Part shown: in pieces, positions 8,245-17,192 of the stretch
Numbering within the stretch: the first letter of the stretch is position 1
How the letters are laid out: each line of letters begins with the position of its first letter
Source: M55B144 sp964550615
GTDB taxonomy: Bacteria > Bipolaricaulota > Bipolaricaulia > UBA7950 > UBA9294
Assembly (NCBI GenBank): GCA_964550615.1
Contig: CAZKAB010000014.1
Location: 1-40,855 of the forward strand
DNA: 40,855 bases
Direction of reading: 5' to 3'
Notes under the pieces: model-generated
What the model was told of the DNA's origin: nothing
Databases searched by the model: none
The model's input: only the letters and a program-made list of their open reading frames with translations
Program-made: the position numbers and the translations under genes

Positions 8245-9549
8245 ATGCATAGCCAAGCGATTGGACCACTAGTTGTGTCCTCGTTTTTATTCATCCTCAC
8301 CTATACGGGGATCTTGTCCGGACGCGTCCACCGCACGATCGTCAGCCTGGTGGGGGCGGTGACGATGATCGCCATTGGCACCTGGCTTGGCTTCTACAGC
8401 GACATTCAGGCCATGGAAGCGATCGACTTCAACACCATCACCCTTCTTCTCGGAATGATGCTCGTAGTGAGCATCCTCAAGAAGACCGGTCTGTTCACCT
8501 ATCTCGCCATTCGCGTTGCCCAACGCGCCGAAGGGAGCCCATGGAAGTTGATGCTCGTACTTGGTCTGTTCACGAGCGTCGTCTCGATGGTTCTCGACAA
8601 CGTCACGACGATCATAGTTGTCGCACCAGTGACACTTTCCATCGCGGAGGTAATTGGGATAAACGCCGTCCCGTTTTTGCTTGGTGAGGCGTTGTTGTCG
8701 AACATCGGCGGGGTCGCCACGCTCATCGGAGATCCGCCGAACATACTGATCGGATCCGCGGCCCATTTCACGTTCAATGATTTCCTCATCCACTTGGGAC
8801 CGATCGTTCTCGTTACATGGGTGGTGGTTCAGATAATGCTCGGATTTCTGTTTCGAAAAGTGCTGCGAGACAAGCCGACCAACCTCTCCGAACTCCGGCG
8901 ATTGAACGCGAGACGTGCATTGAGCGATCCCAAGACAGCCAAAAGGATGTTGATAGTCCTCGCTGCCACTATCGTGCTGTATCTGATCCATGACATCATG
9001 AACCTGAGTCCGGGCATAGTCGCGCTGCTCGGAGCGGGTGCGGGCCTTCTTTGGATACGTCCTTCGATCGACGAGGTTCTGCACGACGTGCATTGGGACA
9101 TTCTCATATTCTTTCTTTCCCTATTCGTGATCGTCGGAGGGCTGGAGGCGGCCGGAATGCTCGACCTGATCGCTGCCGGCATCGTCGGCCTGACAACTCA
9201 TGGGATGACAATTGCGGTGCTTGCCGTGCTCTGGATAAGTGCCATCATGTCGGCAATGGTTGACAACATTCCGTTCACCATCGCCATGCTTCCGATCATC
9301 GCTGGATTGGCAACCCGCGGCGTGAACATATCCCCACTGTGGTGGGCGCTGGCCATTGGCGTCGGTTTCGGAGGGAACGGAACACCGATCGGATCGACGG
9401 CAAGCGTCGTTGTCGTATCGATCAGCGAGCAGACCGACAACCCGATTACGTTCCGCACATGGGTAAGAAGCGGCGCTCTGACATCGTTCGTGAGCTGCTC
9501 TGTCGCCAGTCTCTGTCTCATCCTCGCGCTCCGGCTCGGCCTTCTGTAG
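8245..9549 (+). CDS. ArsB/NhaD-family ion permease
   Basis: This hydrophobic 434-aa inner-membrane protein has roughly 11-12 membrane segments. It belongs to the ion-transporter superfamily holding ArsB, NhaD and the P protein. Two related halves carry the expected signatures: DNVTTIIVVAPVT with GDPPNILIG in the first, and VDNIPFTIAMLPII with GGNGTPIGSTASVV in the second. Substrate cannot be read from sequence; sodium/proton exchange and arsenite export are both known in the family. No arsenic genes are adjacent. I start at 8245 because the -10 box sits 9 nt upstream; an in-frame ATG at 8218 lies inside the promoter. An MBL hydrolase and priA follow on the same strand. Confidence 0.88.
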   Translation: MHSQAIGPLVVSSFLFILTYTGILSGRVHRTIVSLVGAVTMIAIGTWLGFYSDIQAMEAIDFNTITLLLGMMLVVSILKKTGLFTYLAIRVAQRAEGSPWKLMLVLGLFTSVVSMVLDNVTTIIVVAPVTLSIAEVIGINAVPFLLGEALLSNIGGVATLIGDPPNILIGSAAHFTFNDFLIHLGPIVLVTWVVVQIMLGFLFRKVLRDKPTNLSELRRLNARRALSDPKTAKRMLIVLAATIVLYLIHDIMNLSPGIVALLGAGAGLLWIRPSIDEVLHDVHWDILIFFLSLFVIVGGLEAAGMLDLIAAGIVGLTTHGMTIAVLAVLWISAIMSAMVDNIPFTIAMLPIIAGLATRGVNISPLWWALAIGVGFGGNGTPIGSTASVVVVSISEQTDNPITFRTWVRSGALTSFVSCSVASLCLILALRLGLL

Positions 9550-9570
9550 AATCGGTTCGAGGTGATCGGC

Positions 9571-10419
9571 TTGTCCTCTCCTGAAATCATAGATACGCAT
9601 CAATTCGAGCGGACGCACGCCGGTGCGGCTTACCACGTGCACGGCAGGAAACATGCCCTGATCGATAGTGGCACATCCCTCTCCGCTCCGTATATCCAAT
9701 CGGCGCTTCATGGTGTGAGGATCGACTACATCTTCGTGACGCACATCCATCTCGATCACGCCGGGGGTGCGGGAGTGCTGGCGCATGACTCCCCGCATAC
9801 TACGGTCGTCGTTCACCCTCGCGGAGCGAGGCATTTGGTCGATCCGACCCAGCTTGTGGCGAGCGTGCGCGATTCTACGGGTGCAATGTTCTCGATGTAC
9901 GGACAGGCGGTGCCGATTCAGCAATCGCAGCTTCACTCCGCCTCAGACGGCGAACGGTTCGACCTTGGCGACGGCGTCATGATCGAGGCAATCTATTCTC
10001 CCGGACACGCCCCTCACCACTTGTGCCTGTTCGAGCATCGGGCAAGGTCACTGTTTGTGGGCGATGCCGCCGGCTCGTTCCACGATGGGCACCTCTATTG
10101 CTCCACGCCGCCACCGGCGTTCAATCTGGATGACAGCCTGCGCACAGTTGAGCGACTGCGCTCCCTCGGTGCCGAGCGCTTGTTCTACGCCCACTTCGGT
10201 CCTTCGGATGACGCCGATAGCCGACTCGCTCAGTATGCCGATCTGTTACCGCAATGGGTTGCCGGCATCGACAAGCATCGGAACGGAAGAAGTGTCCCCG
10301 AGTTGATAGACGACGTTCTCGCCGATCCGCGGCTCGTGCCGGCAGCGTTCGATCCGGTGTTACGCCCGGAGCTGGAGATGTCGATTCGCGGCGTACTTCA
10401 CTACTTGGAGCGCGCGTAG
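9571..10419 (+). CDS. MBL-fold metallo-hydrolase
   Basis: The protein has the metallo-beta-lactamase fold signature THIHLDHAGG (HxHxDH), then histidines in SPGHAPHHL, an FVGDAAG aspartate and a YAHFGPS histidine, enough to bind two metal ions. The closest general type is a glyoxalase II or lactonase-like hydrolase; the substrate is unknown. The start is uncertain: GTG at 9562 is possible, but GAGGTGAT (9559-9566) is well placed for TTG at 9571 (282 aa), so I use TTG. It lies 21 bp after the permease gene and 2 bp before priA, so the three are probably one transcript. Confidence 0.85.
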   Translation: MSSPEIIDTHQFERTHAGAAYHVHGRKHALIDSGTSLSAPYIQSALHGVRIDYIFVTHIHLDHAGGAGVLAHDSPHTTVVVHPRGARHLVDPTQLVASVRDSTGAMFSMYGQAVPIQQSQLHSASDGERFDLGDGVMIEAIYSPGHAPHHLCLFEHRARSLFVGDAAGSFHDGHLYCSTPPPAFNLDDSLRTVERLRSLGAERLFYAHFGPSDDADSRLAQYADLLPQWVAGIDKHRNGRSVPELIDDVLADPRLVPAAFDPVLRPELEMSIRGVLHYLERA

Positions 10420-10421
10420 AC

Positions 10422-12467
10422 ATGATCGCTCGCGTTCTCCTCTCCCTGCCAATCGACCGCGGGTTCGACTTCACCGTTCCCGAGAGTCTCGTGCCACAAG
10501 CAGTGATCGGAAAACGCGTAATCGTGCGGTTCAACGACAAAGAGCATGAGGGAATCATCGCCGAGCTTCTCGATGCGAGCGACCATCCCGGGCCGCTGGA
10601 ACCGGTACTGCGGGTCTCTGAAGCGCCGTCCTTCTCCGAAGATGCTCTCGAGTTCTGCGTGAATACTGCTGAGCACTACTTGTGCCCCGCGGGTTTGTTC
10701 ATCAATCGCATCCTTCCACGCACCGTCACTCGTAGCACGGAGCGCTACCTCGCGATATCGGGCGACTTGGAGAAGACAACATCCGCAATCGAGGCCCGTG
10801 TGCGCCGCGCTCCTCGGCAAGCCGCGTTGTTGCGCTTTCTGCTGGCGCAGCGCTCTCCATATCCGGAGTCGCAGTTGCGCGACCGGCTCGGGACGTCGCG
10901 CAGCGTTGCCGATCGTCTCATCGAACTAGGCCTGATTTGCGAGGTAACTCAAGCCTCGGACAACGCCAGTCCGCAAGTTGGACGACATCGATCGAAAGAG
11001 CGTCCGGCCAATGCCGACCGGATGCTCATATTCGGACAGTCACGGATGCCCGAGTACCTCCGCATCATCGACGAGACCTTATTTGAAGGAAAGGACGTGC
11101 TGTTTCTCGCTCCGGAGATTCTTCTTGCTCGTCAGATCCAGAGAGCGTTGTTGCAGGACCTGCACGTGCCTGCCGACGTCTATCACAGCAATCTCCCCGA
11201 GGGAGAGAGGGGAAAGCTGTGGGAAGAGATCCGGATCACCGCGGGACACGGGCAACCCCGGGTAGTGGTCGGCACCCGCTCGGCCCTGTTTCTCCCGTTT
11301 GCGTCGCTAGGTCTGATTATCGTCGATGAAGAACAGGATCGATCGTACAAGCAGGATGAAATGCTCCCTCACTATCACGCCCGCGACGTGGCGACGGCGA
11401 GAGATTCTGTGCACGTCGTATACGGATCTCCGGCCCCCTCACTCGAGTCATTCCACCTAGCGCTATCGGGAAAGGTCAACCTTGTGAGAAGTCCGGATTC
11501 CGGCCGCGCAATAAGAACCAGCATCATCGATACCACAAGAGAGAAAGCGCTATTGAGCGACGCGTTGCTGGACGGGATCGACCGCACGCTATCCGCCGGC
11601 AAGCGTGCTCTCGTTGGAGTGAACGCGCGCGGCCATTTTCAGGCGGTCCTGTGCAAGAAATGCGGTCATCCATTGCGATGCCCACGCTGCGGAATCAATC
11701 TGACATACGACGTAAAGACGGCGCAGCTCGTCTGCCGTGTTTGCGGAACTGCGCAGAGTCGCCTGGCCTGCCCACGTTGCGGCGCACGCAGCCTCCGGTT
11801 TGTCGGGACTGGCAGTGAGCGAGTGGAAGAGGCTTTGCGGAGCCGCTTTCCGTCCGCGCGATACGCTCGTGTTGAGGGAGCGGCACTGGCCAACCGCTCC
11901 CGCTGGAAAAAGGCTGAGTCAGCCCTCGCCGGCGCGGCCGACATTATTGTCGGAACGCCGGTCATTGCGAAAGGGGGACCCTTACCCAATGTCGGATTCG
12001 CGGCTGCAATCGGCGTGGATGGAATCCTCGCCCGGCCTGATTTTCGCGCCACTGAGCGCGCGTATCAGTACCTGACCGGACTCCTCGGACGCGTAGAGAA
12101 TGGCGGTGAAGCAATAGTACAAACCAACTATCCCGATCATCCGGCAATCGTTACAGCCATCGCCGGAGACTATGACCGCTTCTATGCGCTCGAATCAGCG
12201 GAGCGCGAAGCGCTCTTCTATCCCCCATTCTCGCATTTGGCGCGCCTACTGGCGGCAAGAAAGCGGTGGCAATCCAAGACGCGGCTGGAGAAGCTCTTGG
12301 GAAAGTATGATCTACAGATCATCGGTCCTGTAGCCCATCCGGTACGTACTGGGCTCGATGTCGCCCTGCTCAAAGGGAAAGATCCGGCGGTCGTCCGCGC
12401 CGCTTGCGAGTGTGCACTCGCGGAGATCCCGGGCCTCGAGATTGACATCGATCCTGAACGGATCTAG
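10422..12467 (+). CDS. priA: Primosomal protein PriA, ATPase motifs lost
   Basis: PriA recognises stalled forks and reloads the replisome. The 681-aa product has the N-terminal DNA-binding region, a helicase-like fold, eight zinc-binding cysteines (411, 414, 420, 423, 438, 441, 450, 453) and the usual C-terminal region. The catalytic motifs are ruined: the Walker A site GVTGSGKT is replaced by GQSRMPEY (205-212), DEEH by DEEQ (302-305), GSATPS by GSPAPS, and the arginine-finger AGRAGR by LGRVENG (555-561). It should bind DNA and partners but not unwind. A pseudohelicase PriA is known in Deinococcus and in actinobacteria. Its TAG stop shares the palindrome CTAG (12464-12467) with the converging GTPase gene. 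Confidence 0.93.
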   Translation: MIARVLLSLPIDRGFDFTVPESLVPQAVIGKRVIVRFNDKEHEGIIAELLDASDHPGPLEPVLRVSEAPSFSEDALEFCVNTAEHYLCPAGLFINRILPRTVTRSTERYLAISGDLEKTTSAIEARVRRAPRQAALLRFLLAQRSPYPESQLRDRLGTSRSVADRLIELGLICEVTQASDNASPQVGRHRSKERPANADRMLIFGQSRMPEYLRIIDETLFEGKDVLFLAPEILLARQIQRALLQDLHVPADVYHSNLPEGERGKLWEEIRITAGHGQPRVVVGTRSALFLPFASLGLIIVDEEQDRSYKQDEMLPHYHARDVATARDSVHVVYGSPAPSLESFHLALSGKVNLVRSPDSGRAIRTSIIDTTREKALLSDALLDGIDRTLSAGKRALVGVNARGHFQAVLCKKCGHPLRCPRCGINLTYDVKTAQLVCRVCGTAQSRLACPRCGARSLRFVGTGSERVEEALRSRFPSARYARVEGAALANRSRWKKAESALAGAADIIVGTPVIAKGGPLPNVGFAAAIGVDGILARPDFRATERAYQYLTGLLGRVENGGEAIVQTNYPDHPAIVTAIAGDYDRFYALESAEREALFYPPFSHLARLLAARKRWQSKTRLEKLLGKYDLQIIGPVAHPVRTGLDVALLKGKDPAVVRAACECALAEIPGLEIDIDPERI

Positions 12468-13447
12468 CTTAAGTGTATTTCTATGATATCTCGGTCGGCC
12501 AGTACGTGCGTGGACGGCACTTGTTGGCCGTCGAACTTCCCCGATCCCCATACGCGGATATATTTCAGTCGATCGGCAAACTCACGGTGTACGGCATTGA
12601 CCGCGTCGAGCGCCGTACTCCCGACGGGAAGCACATATGGCTCTTCCATATCAGGCGCTTTCCCGGGTAGTTTCGTGTACACGCGAATCATGTCGAGTGC
12701 GGCGAACACTCGCGCACGCAAGCGATCGAGGCCTTCACCCGCCGTCGTCGAGACCGACATCGTCGGGAACATCTCGTCCATCTCACGGCAGGCGTCTCCG
12801 AGATCACCAACATCGCCTCGCGTAAGGACGATCATGCATGGCACGTCGCGCAGACGAGTTTCCTCATCGGTGCGAACACGCTCCTTCACCAGTCGCGTGT
12901 GCCGCTCATCCAAGAGGAGCATGATCTCTTCCGTTGCTTCGAGAAGCTCCTCCACCGTTCTTGTTCCATCGAGGATAAGCAGGCACAGATCGGACTGTCG
13001 CACAAGGCTGTATACCCAGGGTTCGCCGTACTCGAGCGTCACCGGGGGAAGGTCGATCAACTGAATCTGCACGTCTTCGAATGCCATCATTCCCGGGATG
13101 GGAAAGACCGTCGAATACGGATAGTCAGCGACTTCGGCCTTTGCGTTTGTCAGAGCAGCGAGCAGGCTCGATTTGCCGCTGTTCGGCGGCCCGATGAGGA
13201 CCACTTGACCCGCTCCCTCGCGATCGACGTGATCGAGCTGCGGCCCTTTATGGCGGGCGGTATGAGACTGTCCTTCCTTCAGTTTGGCGATTCGCCGCTT
13301 GATGTCTGCCTGCATATGATCCGTCCCTTTGTGCTTGGGGATGGTGGCAAGCATCTTTTCTAGCGCAGCCAGCTTCGCTTGCGAATCCTTTGCCTCGCGC
13401 AGCTCTTGGCGCGCCTTTTGGAACTCCGGGGTTAGATTAGCCGGCAT
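12464..13447 (-). CDS. DRG/Obg-like GTPase with TGS domain
   Basis: This 327-aa GTPase resembles the DRG (Rbg) family of archaea and eukaryotes, which associates with ribosomes. It has an N-terminal helical region (1-70), a P-loop GPPNSGKS (86-93), a switch region ADYPYSTVFPIPG, G3 as DLPP (132-135), G4 as TRGD, and a C-terminal TGS domain from about residue 250. G3 lacks the DxxG glycine and G4 departs from NKxD, so nucleotide handling may be altered. GGAGGAA stands before the ATG. It is 53 bp behind the kinase gene and probably in its operon. Function is inferred from family only. Confidence 0.85.
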   Translation of the reverse strand: MPANLTPEFQKARQELREAKDSQAKLAALEKMLATIPKHKGTDHMQADIKRRIAKLKEGQSHTARHKGPQLDHVDREGAGQVVLIGPPNSGKSSLLAALTNAKAEVADYPYSTVFPIPGMMAFEDVQIQLIDLPPVTLEYGEPWVYSLVRQSDLCLLILDGTRTVEELLEATEEIMLLLDERHTRLVKERVRTDEETRLRDVPCMIVLTRGDVGDLGDACREMDEMFPTMSVSTTAGEGLDRLRARVFAALDMIRVYTKLPGKAPDMEEPYVLPVGSTALDAVNAVHREFADRLKYIRVWGSGKFDGQQVPSTHVLADRDIIEIHLS

Positions 13448-13500
13448 CAGATTCCTCCGTCAGAGCGAGTCGGCAATGGGCACATACCGTGGGCATGCCC

Positions 13501-14988
13501 TCACTCGTTGTGTGGTATCTTCACCGTGCTGCCACCGATGAATTCGCGCACCACGGCGTCTCCCGGAATCAGCGAAAGATCGTTGATCTGATCCATTGTG
13601 AGCGGTTCGATCGCGTTTAAGAGCTTATCCACTCGGCGATAGCGGATGCGGGCATCGAGGAATGACGCATACTGATCGAGGTCGGACGGTTCCGGCCAGA
13701 TGCTCTCGGCTCCGGAAAAGAAAGGCTTCAGGGCCGGAAGATCGAATGGCATGCCGCCGTTTACTACGTGATCGGCAATTCCTTTTAACGGAATGATTGA
13801 GAACAGTTCTCCTTCACGCACATAGTGCCAGTGGAGAAGCGTGGAGATCGGCGGATGGTTTCGATGGTTCACATCGCGCAGCGACCGCCGCAACAGGCGC
13901 ACGTCCTCAAAGCGTGTCAACCGTTCTCCGCTCCAATCCATCTCTACAAGCGGCTTCATCACGTCGCTTTCGTATAACGGATTCATCGCTTCGATGTACA
14001 GTCGGAAGATGGCCCGCGCATCGATTCCCTCGGTCATCGGCGGGAAGAACCCGTGCAGACAGTCCAGCAGTAGGATCTGATCCGGTTCGCGGCTCACTTT
14101 CTTTGTTCCCGACTGTCTTCCTTCCTTGAAGCTGTACACCGGCTTGTCGATGGTCTCGCCCGCGAGCAGCGCACGCAGGTGAGCGTTTAGGAGTTGGATG
14201 TCGAGTGCTTCCGGCGTCTCATAGTTGCGATCGTTGATCCAATCGCTCGGGTGTTCGATCAGCGGCCAGAAGTAGTCGTCGAGATTGAGCATGAGAAATC
14301 GCAGGCCGTGTTTGCACAGTCGATCGGTCAGTTTGACGGTCGTCGTCGTCTTGCCGGATGAAGACGGTCCGCTGATCCAGATCATCTTTATCTCATCGCC
14401 CGACTCGATGCGGCCAACAACCTTCGCCGCCGCCTCGTCAAGCGACGACTCGTACGAGGAAAGCGCATCGTCGATCAACCGCTTTATCTTGCCTGAGCGC
14501 ACAACTTCGTTCAGTCCCTCCACCGTGTCACAGCCATGCGATCGGTTCCACTCCAATAGCGGGTCCATGTGACAAGCCGGGTATCCGTTGCGCACGAATT
14601 GGGCCTCGGTAATCGCGCCTTGGCGAAGCCAGTGATGTCCCCAGCGGAAACAGGTATAGGCATCAGCCGTACGCGTGAACCCGGTACTGTAAAGCACATG
14701 CAGCACAACGTCTTGAATCTCTTCCACCTGCGGCGGGAAGTTCGCCACCAGATGATGCGGATCGCCGTTGAGACAGATCACTACCAGGTCAGAGAGAAAC
14801 GCGGCGATCCCTTCATCGCTCGCGCCGGCGGAGAAGACGCGGTCGTTTATTCCCGCGAGATAATCCTGCTCGAATCCGCCGATGGAATCTGCCGCACGCT
14901 TGATTGCATGTGCAACACGCCCCTGGTCGAAACTGACCAGTGCGTGATTCCGTTTCATCACCTTTCCGATTTTGTTTACTACTGCCAT
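13501..14988 (-). CDS. ATP-cone plus uridine-kinase-like nucleoside kinase
   Basis: The 495-aa protein joins two parts. Residues about 9-100 look like an ATP-cone, the allosteric nucleotide-sensing module of ribonucleotide reductases and NrdR (KRNHALVSFDQGRVAHAIKR). Residues from about 195 form a uridine-kinase/phosphoribulokinase-type P-loop kinase with GPSSSGKT (207-214), LNLDDYFW, and LLLDCLHGFFPP. It probably phosphorylates a nucleoside with ATP or GTP, under control by nucleotide level; the substrate is not certain. Some bacterial relatives carry a TGS domain at the N-terminus instead. A TATAAT box lies 9 nt before the start codon. Confidence 0.82.
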   Translation of the reverse strand: MAVVNKIGKVMKRNHALVSFDQGRVAHAIKRAADSIGGFEQDYLAGINDRVFSAGASDEGIAAFLSDLVVICLNGDPHHLVANFPPQVEEIQDVVLHVLYSTGFTRTADAYTCFRWGHHWLRQGAITEAQFVRNGYPACHMDPLLEWNRSHGCDTVEGLNEVVRSGKIKRLIDDALSSYESSLDEAAAKVVGRIESGDEIKMIWISGPSSSGKTTTTVKLTDRLCKHGLRFLMLNLDDYFWPLIEHPSDWINDRNYETPEALDIQLLNAHLRALLAGETIDKPVYSFKEGRQSGTKKVSREPDQILLLDCLHGFFPPMTEGIDARAIFRLYIEAMNPLYESDVMKPLVEMDWSGERLTRFEDVRLLRRSLRDVNHRNHPPISTLLHWHYVREGELFSIIPLKGIADHVVNGGMPFDLPALKPFFSGAESIWPEPSDLDQYASFLDARIRYRRVDKLLNAIEPLTMDQINDLSLIPGDAVVREFIGGSTVKIPHNE

Positions 14989-14997
14989 AGTTGCATG

Positions 14998-15003
14998 ATT
15001 ATA
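14998..15003 (-). promoter_or_regulatory. -10 box of the kinase/GTPase operon
   Basis: On the minus strand a perfect TATAAT stands 9 nt before the ATG at 14988. A clear -35 box is not visible. The predicted transcript starts 2-3 nt before the start codon. Confidence 0.5.
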
Positions 15004-15049
15004 ACGTCAGCCATCTAGACACGCGATCCCATATGATTTTCGGCGCCAG

Positions 15050-16006
15050 CTACTCCTCCACACGCAGATCGAAATCGTCGAAATACGCATTGCAAGCTTC
15101 TTGGTGACTCTCGTCGCCCACCATGATCAGCCAGTCGCCGCCATCGGCAAGTGACGATCCACTGTCACCGGAGGCATAGAGATCGTCGTTTATGTAGAAC
15201 TCGTATCCCGTGCGCGAGAAGACGAATTCATAGGTGTACCACAGATAGACGCCCGGCGCGAAGGCGAGCGGGTGTCTGATGTCGGTGCCGTGCGCGTCCG
15301 GTTCGTGGATCTGCGCGCCGCCACCGATATTCGTGTACAAGTAGTAGGGTACAAGCGGCGTAGCGGAGGAGAGATCCTTGCGAGCGGGGAATATTGCAAG
15401 ATTCTGAAGGTCTTGCGTCTTCGTCATCATCACTTTGCACGTAAAGACCAGCCGTTGACCGACACGCAACGGCGGAAGAGAGACACTCACCGAACGCCGT
15501 TGCCAACGGTCCACTCCACTGTGTATGTGCAGAGCATAGCCGTATCCGCCCCCCACGTTGTCTATCGTACCCTCTCCCGCGCTCGCCCAGTTCGGATCAA
15601 GCACCCAACGTTCGAGTGCCGCATCGCCGTCGGAGAACTGGTCTTGGAAGACGATGCTTCCACTCTGCGCATACACGACGATCTGTTTCTCGGTGGTGGC
15701 CACCGCGCCATCGATATCGGTGACGCGCAGACTGATTGTGTACGTGCCGTACGTGGCGAACGTGTGCTCCACTTGCTTGCCGTCCGTCTCTTCTCCGTCG
15801 CCAAATGTCCAATGATAAGAGACGATGGCTTGTGGCCCATAGGAAGGAGCGGCGTCGAACGCCGCCTTGTCGCCCGCGTAGAGGACAACGGGCTTCACTT
15901 CGAGTCGCGCGGTTGGCCCGCTCTGCACGAGCGAGCAGCCTGCGACAAGTGCCAGCGCGGCTACGGTCAGCGTGAAGAATAGATAGCGTATTGTTCTGTT
16001 AGCCAA
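15050..16006 (-). CDS. PKD-domain lipoprotein
   Basis: The 318-aa product starts with a lipoprotein signal: basic MANRTIRY, a hydrophobic stretch, then lipobox LVAGC with Cys24 as the lipid anchor. Residues about 33-112 form a PKD domain (VSYHWTFGDGEETDG, TYGTYTISLRVTD). The rest looks like a concanavalin/LamG-type beta-sandwich with FQDQFSDGDAALERW near its start and YFDDFDL near its end, typical of carbohydrate-binding or adhesive surface proteins. The start is TTG, overlapping the peptidase gene by 8 bp, with GGAGAGG upstream. It is a surface or periplasmic protein; the ligand is unknown. Confidence 0.82.
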   Translation of the reverse strand: MANRTIRYLFFTLTVAALALVAGCSLVQSGPTARLEVKPVVLYAGDKAAFDAAPSYGPQAIVSYHWTFGDGEETDGKQVEHTFATYGTYTISLRVTDIDGAVATTEKQIVVYAQSGSIVFQDQFSDGDAALERWVLDPNWASAGEGTIDNVGGGYGYALHIHSGVDRWQRRSVSVSLPPLRVGQRLVFTCKVMMTKTQDLQNLAIFPARKDLSSATPLVPYYLYTNIGGGAQIHEPDAHGTDIRHPLAFAPGVYLWYTYEFVFSRTGYEFYINDDLYASGDSGSSLADGGDWLIMVGDESHQEACNAYFDDFDLRVEE

Positions 16007-17075
16007 CCTCGATCAACCTCTCCTTGGGGAATGTCGTCAATACGTCACAGCCGCTGTCGGTGACGACGACGAGATCCTCAATCCGCACTCCCCCGAATCC
16101 GGGGAGGTAGATTCCCGGCTCAACGGTAACCGTCATGCCGCTTCGCAATGTGTCTTTACTCATCGGCGACAGATGCGGACCCTCATGCACCTCCAGGCCG
16201 ACTCCGTGTCCAAGTCCGTGTCCGAAGTGCTCCTTATGTCCGCTGGCGGCGATGAGATCGCGGGCGGCCGCATCGACGGCCTTTCCACTCGCACCGGCTT
16301 GCACGGCGGCGATGCCCGCCTTGTTGGCCGCCAACACGGTTTCATAGATCTTCTCGGCCTCCGGCGAAGCTTTGCCCACAGAGAATACGCGCGTCATGTC
16401 CGCGCAGTACCAATCGCACTTCGCGCCAATGTCGAACAAGAGTAGGTCACCGGCTCGAAGCACGCGATCGCCCGGTTGATAATGCGGCAACGAGCAGTTC
16501 TCTCCTGCGGCGACGATCAGATCAAACGCTGTCTGCTGCGCTCCATTCTCTCGCATGATGAATTCCAGCCGCAGCGCCAGTTCACGTTCACTCATTCCCG
16601 GCTTGATTTCCCGCATCAGCTGATTGAGCGATTTCTCGGTGAGAAGAACCGCATCCCTGATGCGCCCGATCTCCCCTTTGTCCTTGATAAGCCTGAGTTC
16701 ACTGATGGGATCGGTCAGCGCCACCGGCTCCAATCCGCCGGAACGGATCTTTTCCGCCAGTGCGTACGTTACTCTCTCGCCCGAGAATGCCAGCCTGTTG
16801 AAACCGTTCTCCTTGCAAGTTGAGGCGATTGCGTTCGAGAATGAGCCGGTTGCCTGCACCAGTTCAAGACCGGGCACTTCCCGGCCGGCTTGTTCGGTAT
16901 AGCGCGAATCGGTCAGTAGGAGAGTCTTGTTGCGAGACACGAAGAGCACGCCCTCGCCGGTGAACCCCGTGAGGTAATAGAGACTCACGCGATCCGTCCC
17001 CTCCAGGTTGAAAACCATGAATGCGTCAGCATCGAATTTCTCCAGCAATGCCGAGCGTCGCTCTGCGTAATCCAT
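15999..17075 (-). CDS. Xaa-Pro aminopeptidase (M24 family)
   Basis: This 358-aa cytosolic metallopeptidase removes N-terminal residues ahead of proline. It has the creatinase-type N-terminal domain and the pita-bread catalytic domain with all five metal ligands visible: two Asp in LLFDIGAKCDWYCADMTR, His in HGLGHGVGLE, Glu in VEPGIYLP and Glu in RIEDLVVV. I start at 17075 (MDYAERR), where GGGGGAGAG precedes the ATG; an in-frame ATG at 17102 lacks a ribosome site. A promoter at 17164-17136 serves it together with the lipoprotein gene. Confidence 0.92.
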   Translation of the reverse strand: MDYAERRSALLEKFDADAFMVFNLEGTDRVSLYYLTGFTGEGVLFVSRNKTLLLTDSRYTEQAGREVPGLELVQATGSFSNAIASTCKENGFNRLAFSGERVTYALAEKIRSGGLEPVALTDPISELRLIKDKGEIGRIRDAVLLTEKSLNQLMREIKPGMSERELALRLEFIMRENGAQQTAFDLIVAAGENCSLPHYQPGDRVLRAGDLLLFDIGAKCDWYCADMTRVFSVGKASPEAEKIYETVLAANKAGIAAVQAGASGKAVDAAARDLIAASGHKEHFGHGLGHGVGLEVHEGPHLSPMSKDTLRSGMTVTVEPGIYLPGFGGVRIEDLVVVTDSGCDVLTTFPKERLIEVG

Positions 17076-17135
17076 TCTCTCCCCCCATGTTGTTTCGTTC
17101 ATCGCCCGCGGTTAGCTCGCGGCTTGCAAGAATTG

Positions 17136-17186
17136 AGGATACGTCCCGTTGCTATCCTTGTCAAAGGCATTTCCCATCTGTAGAAT
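17136..17186. promoter_or_regulatory. Divergent promoters of pepP-like gene and pheS sharing one -35 box
   Basis: Leftward: TTGACA (17164-17159), a 17-nt spacer, TATCCT (17141-17136). Rightward: TTGTCA (17158-17163), a 17-nt spacer, TAGAAT (17181-17186), with the pheS ATG 6 nt later. The heptamer at 17158-17164 supplies the -35 box on both strands, so the two promoters should compete for polymerase. Confidence 0.75.
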
Positions 17187-17192
17187 CAGGCC

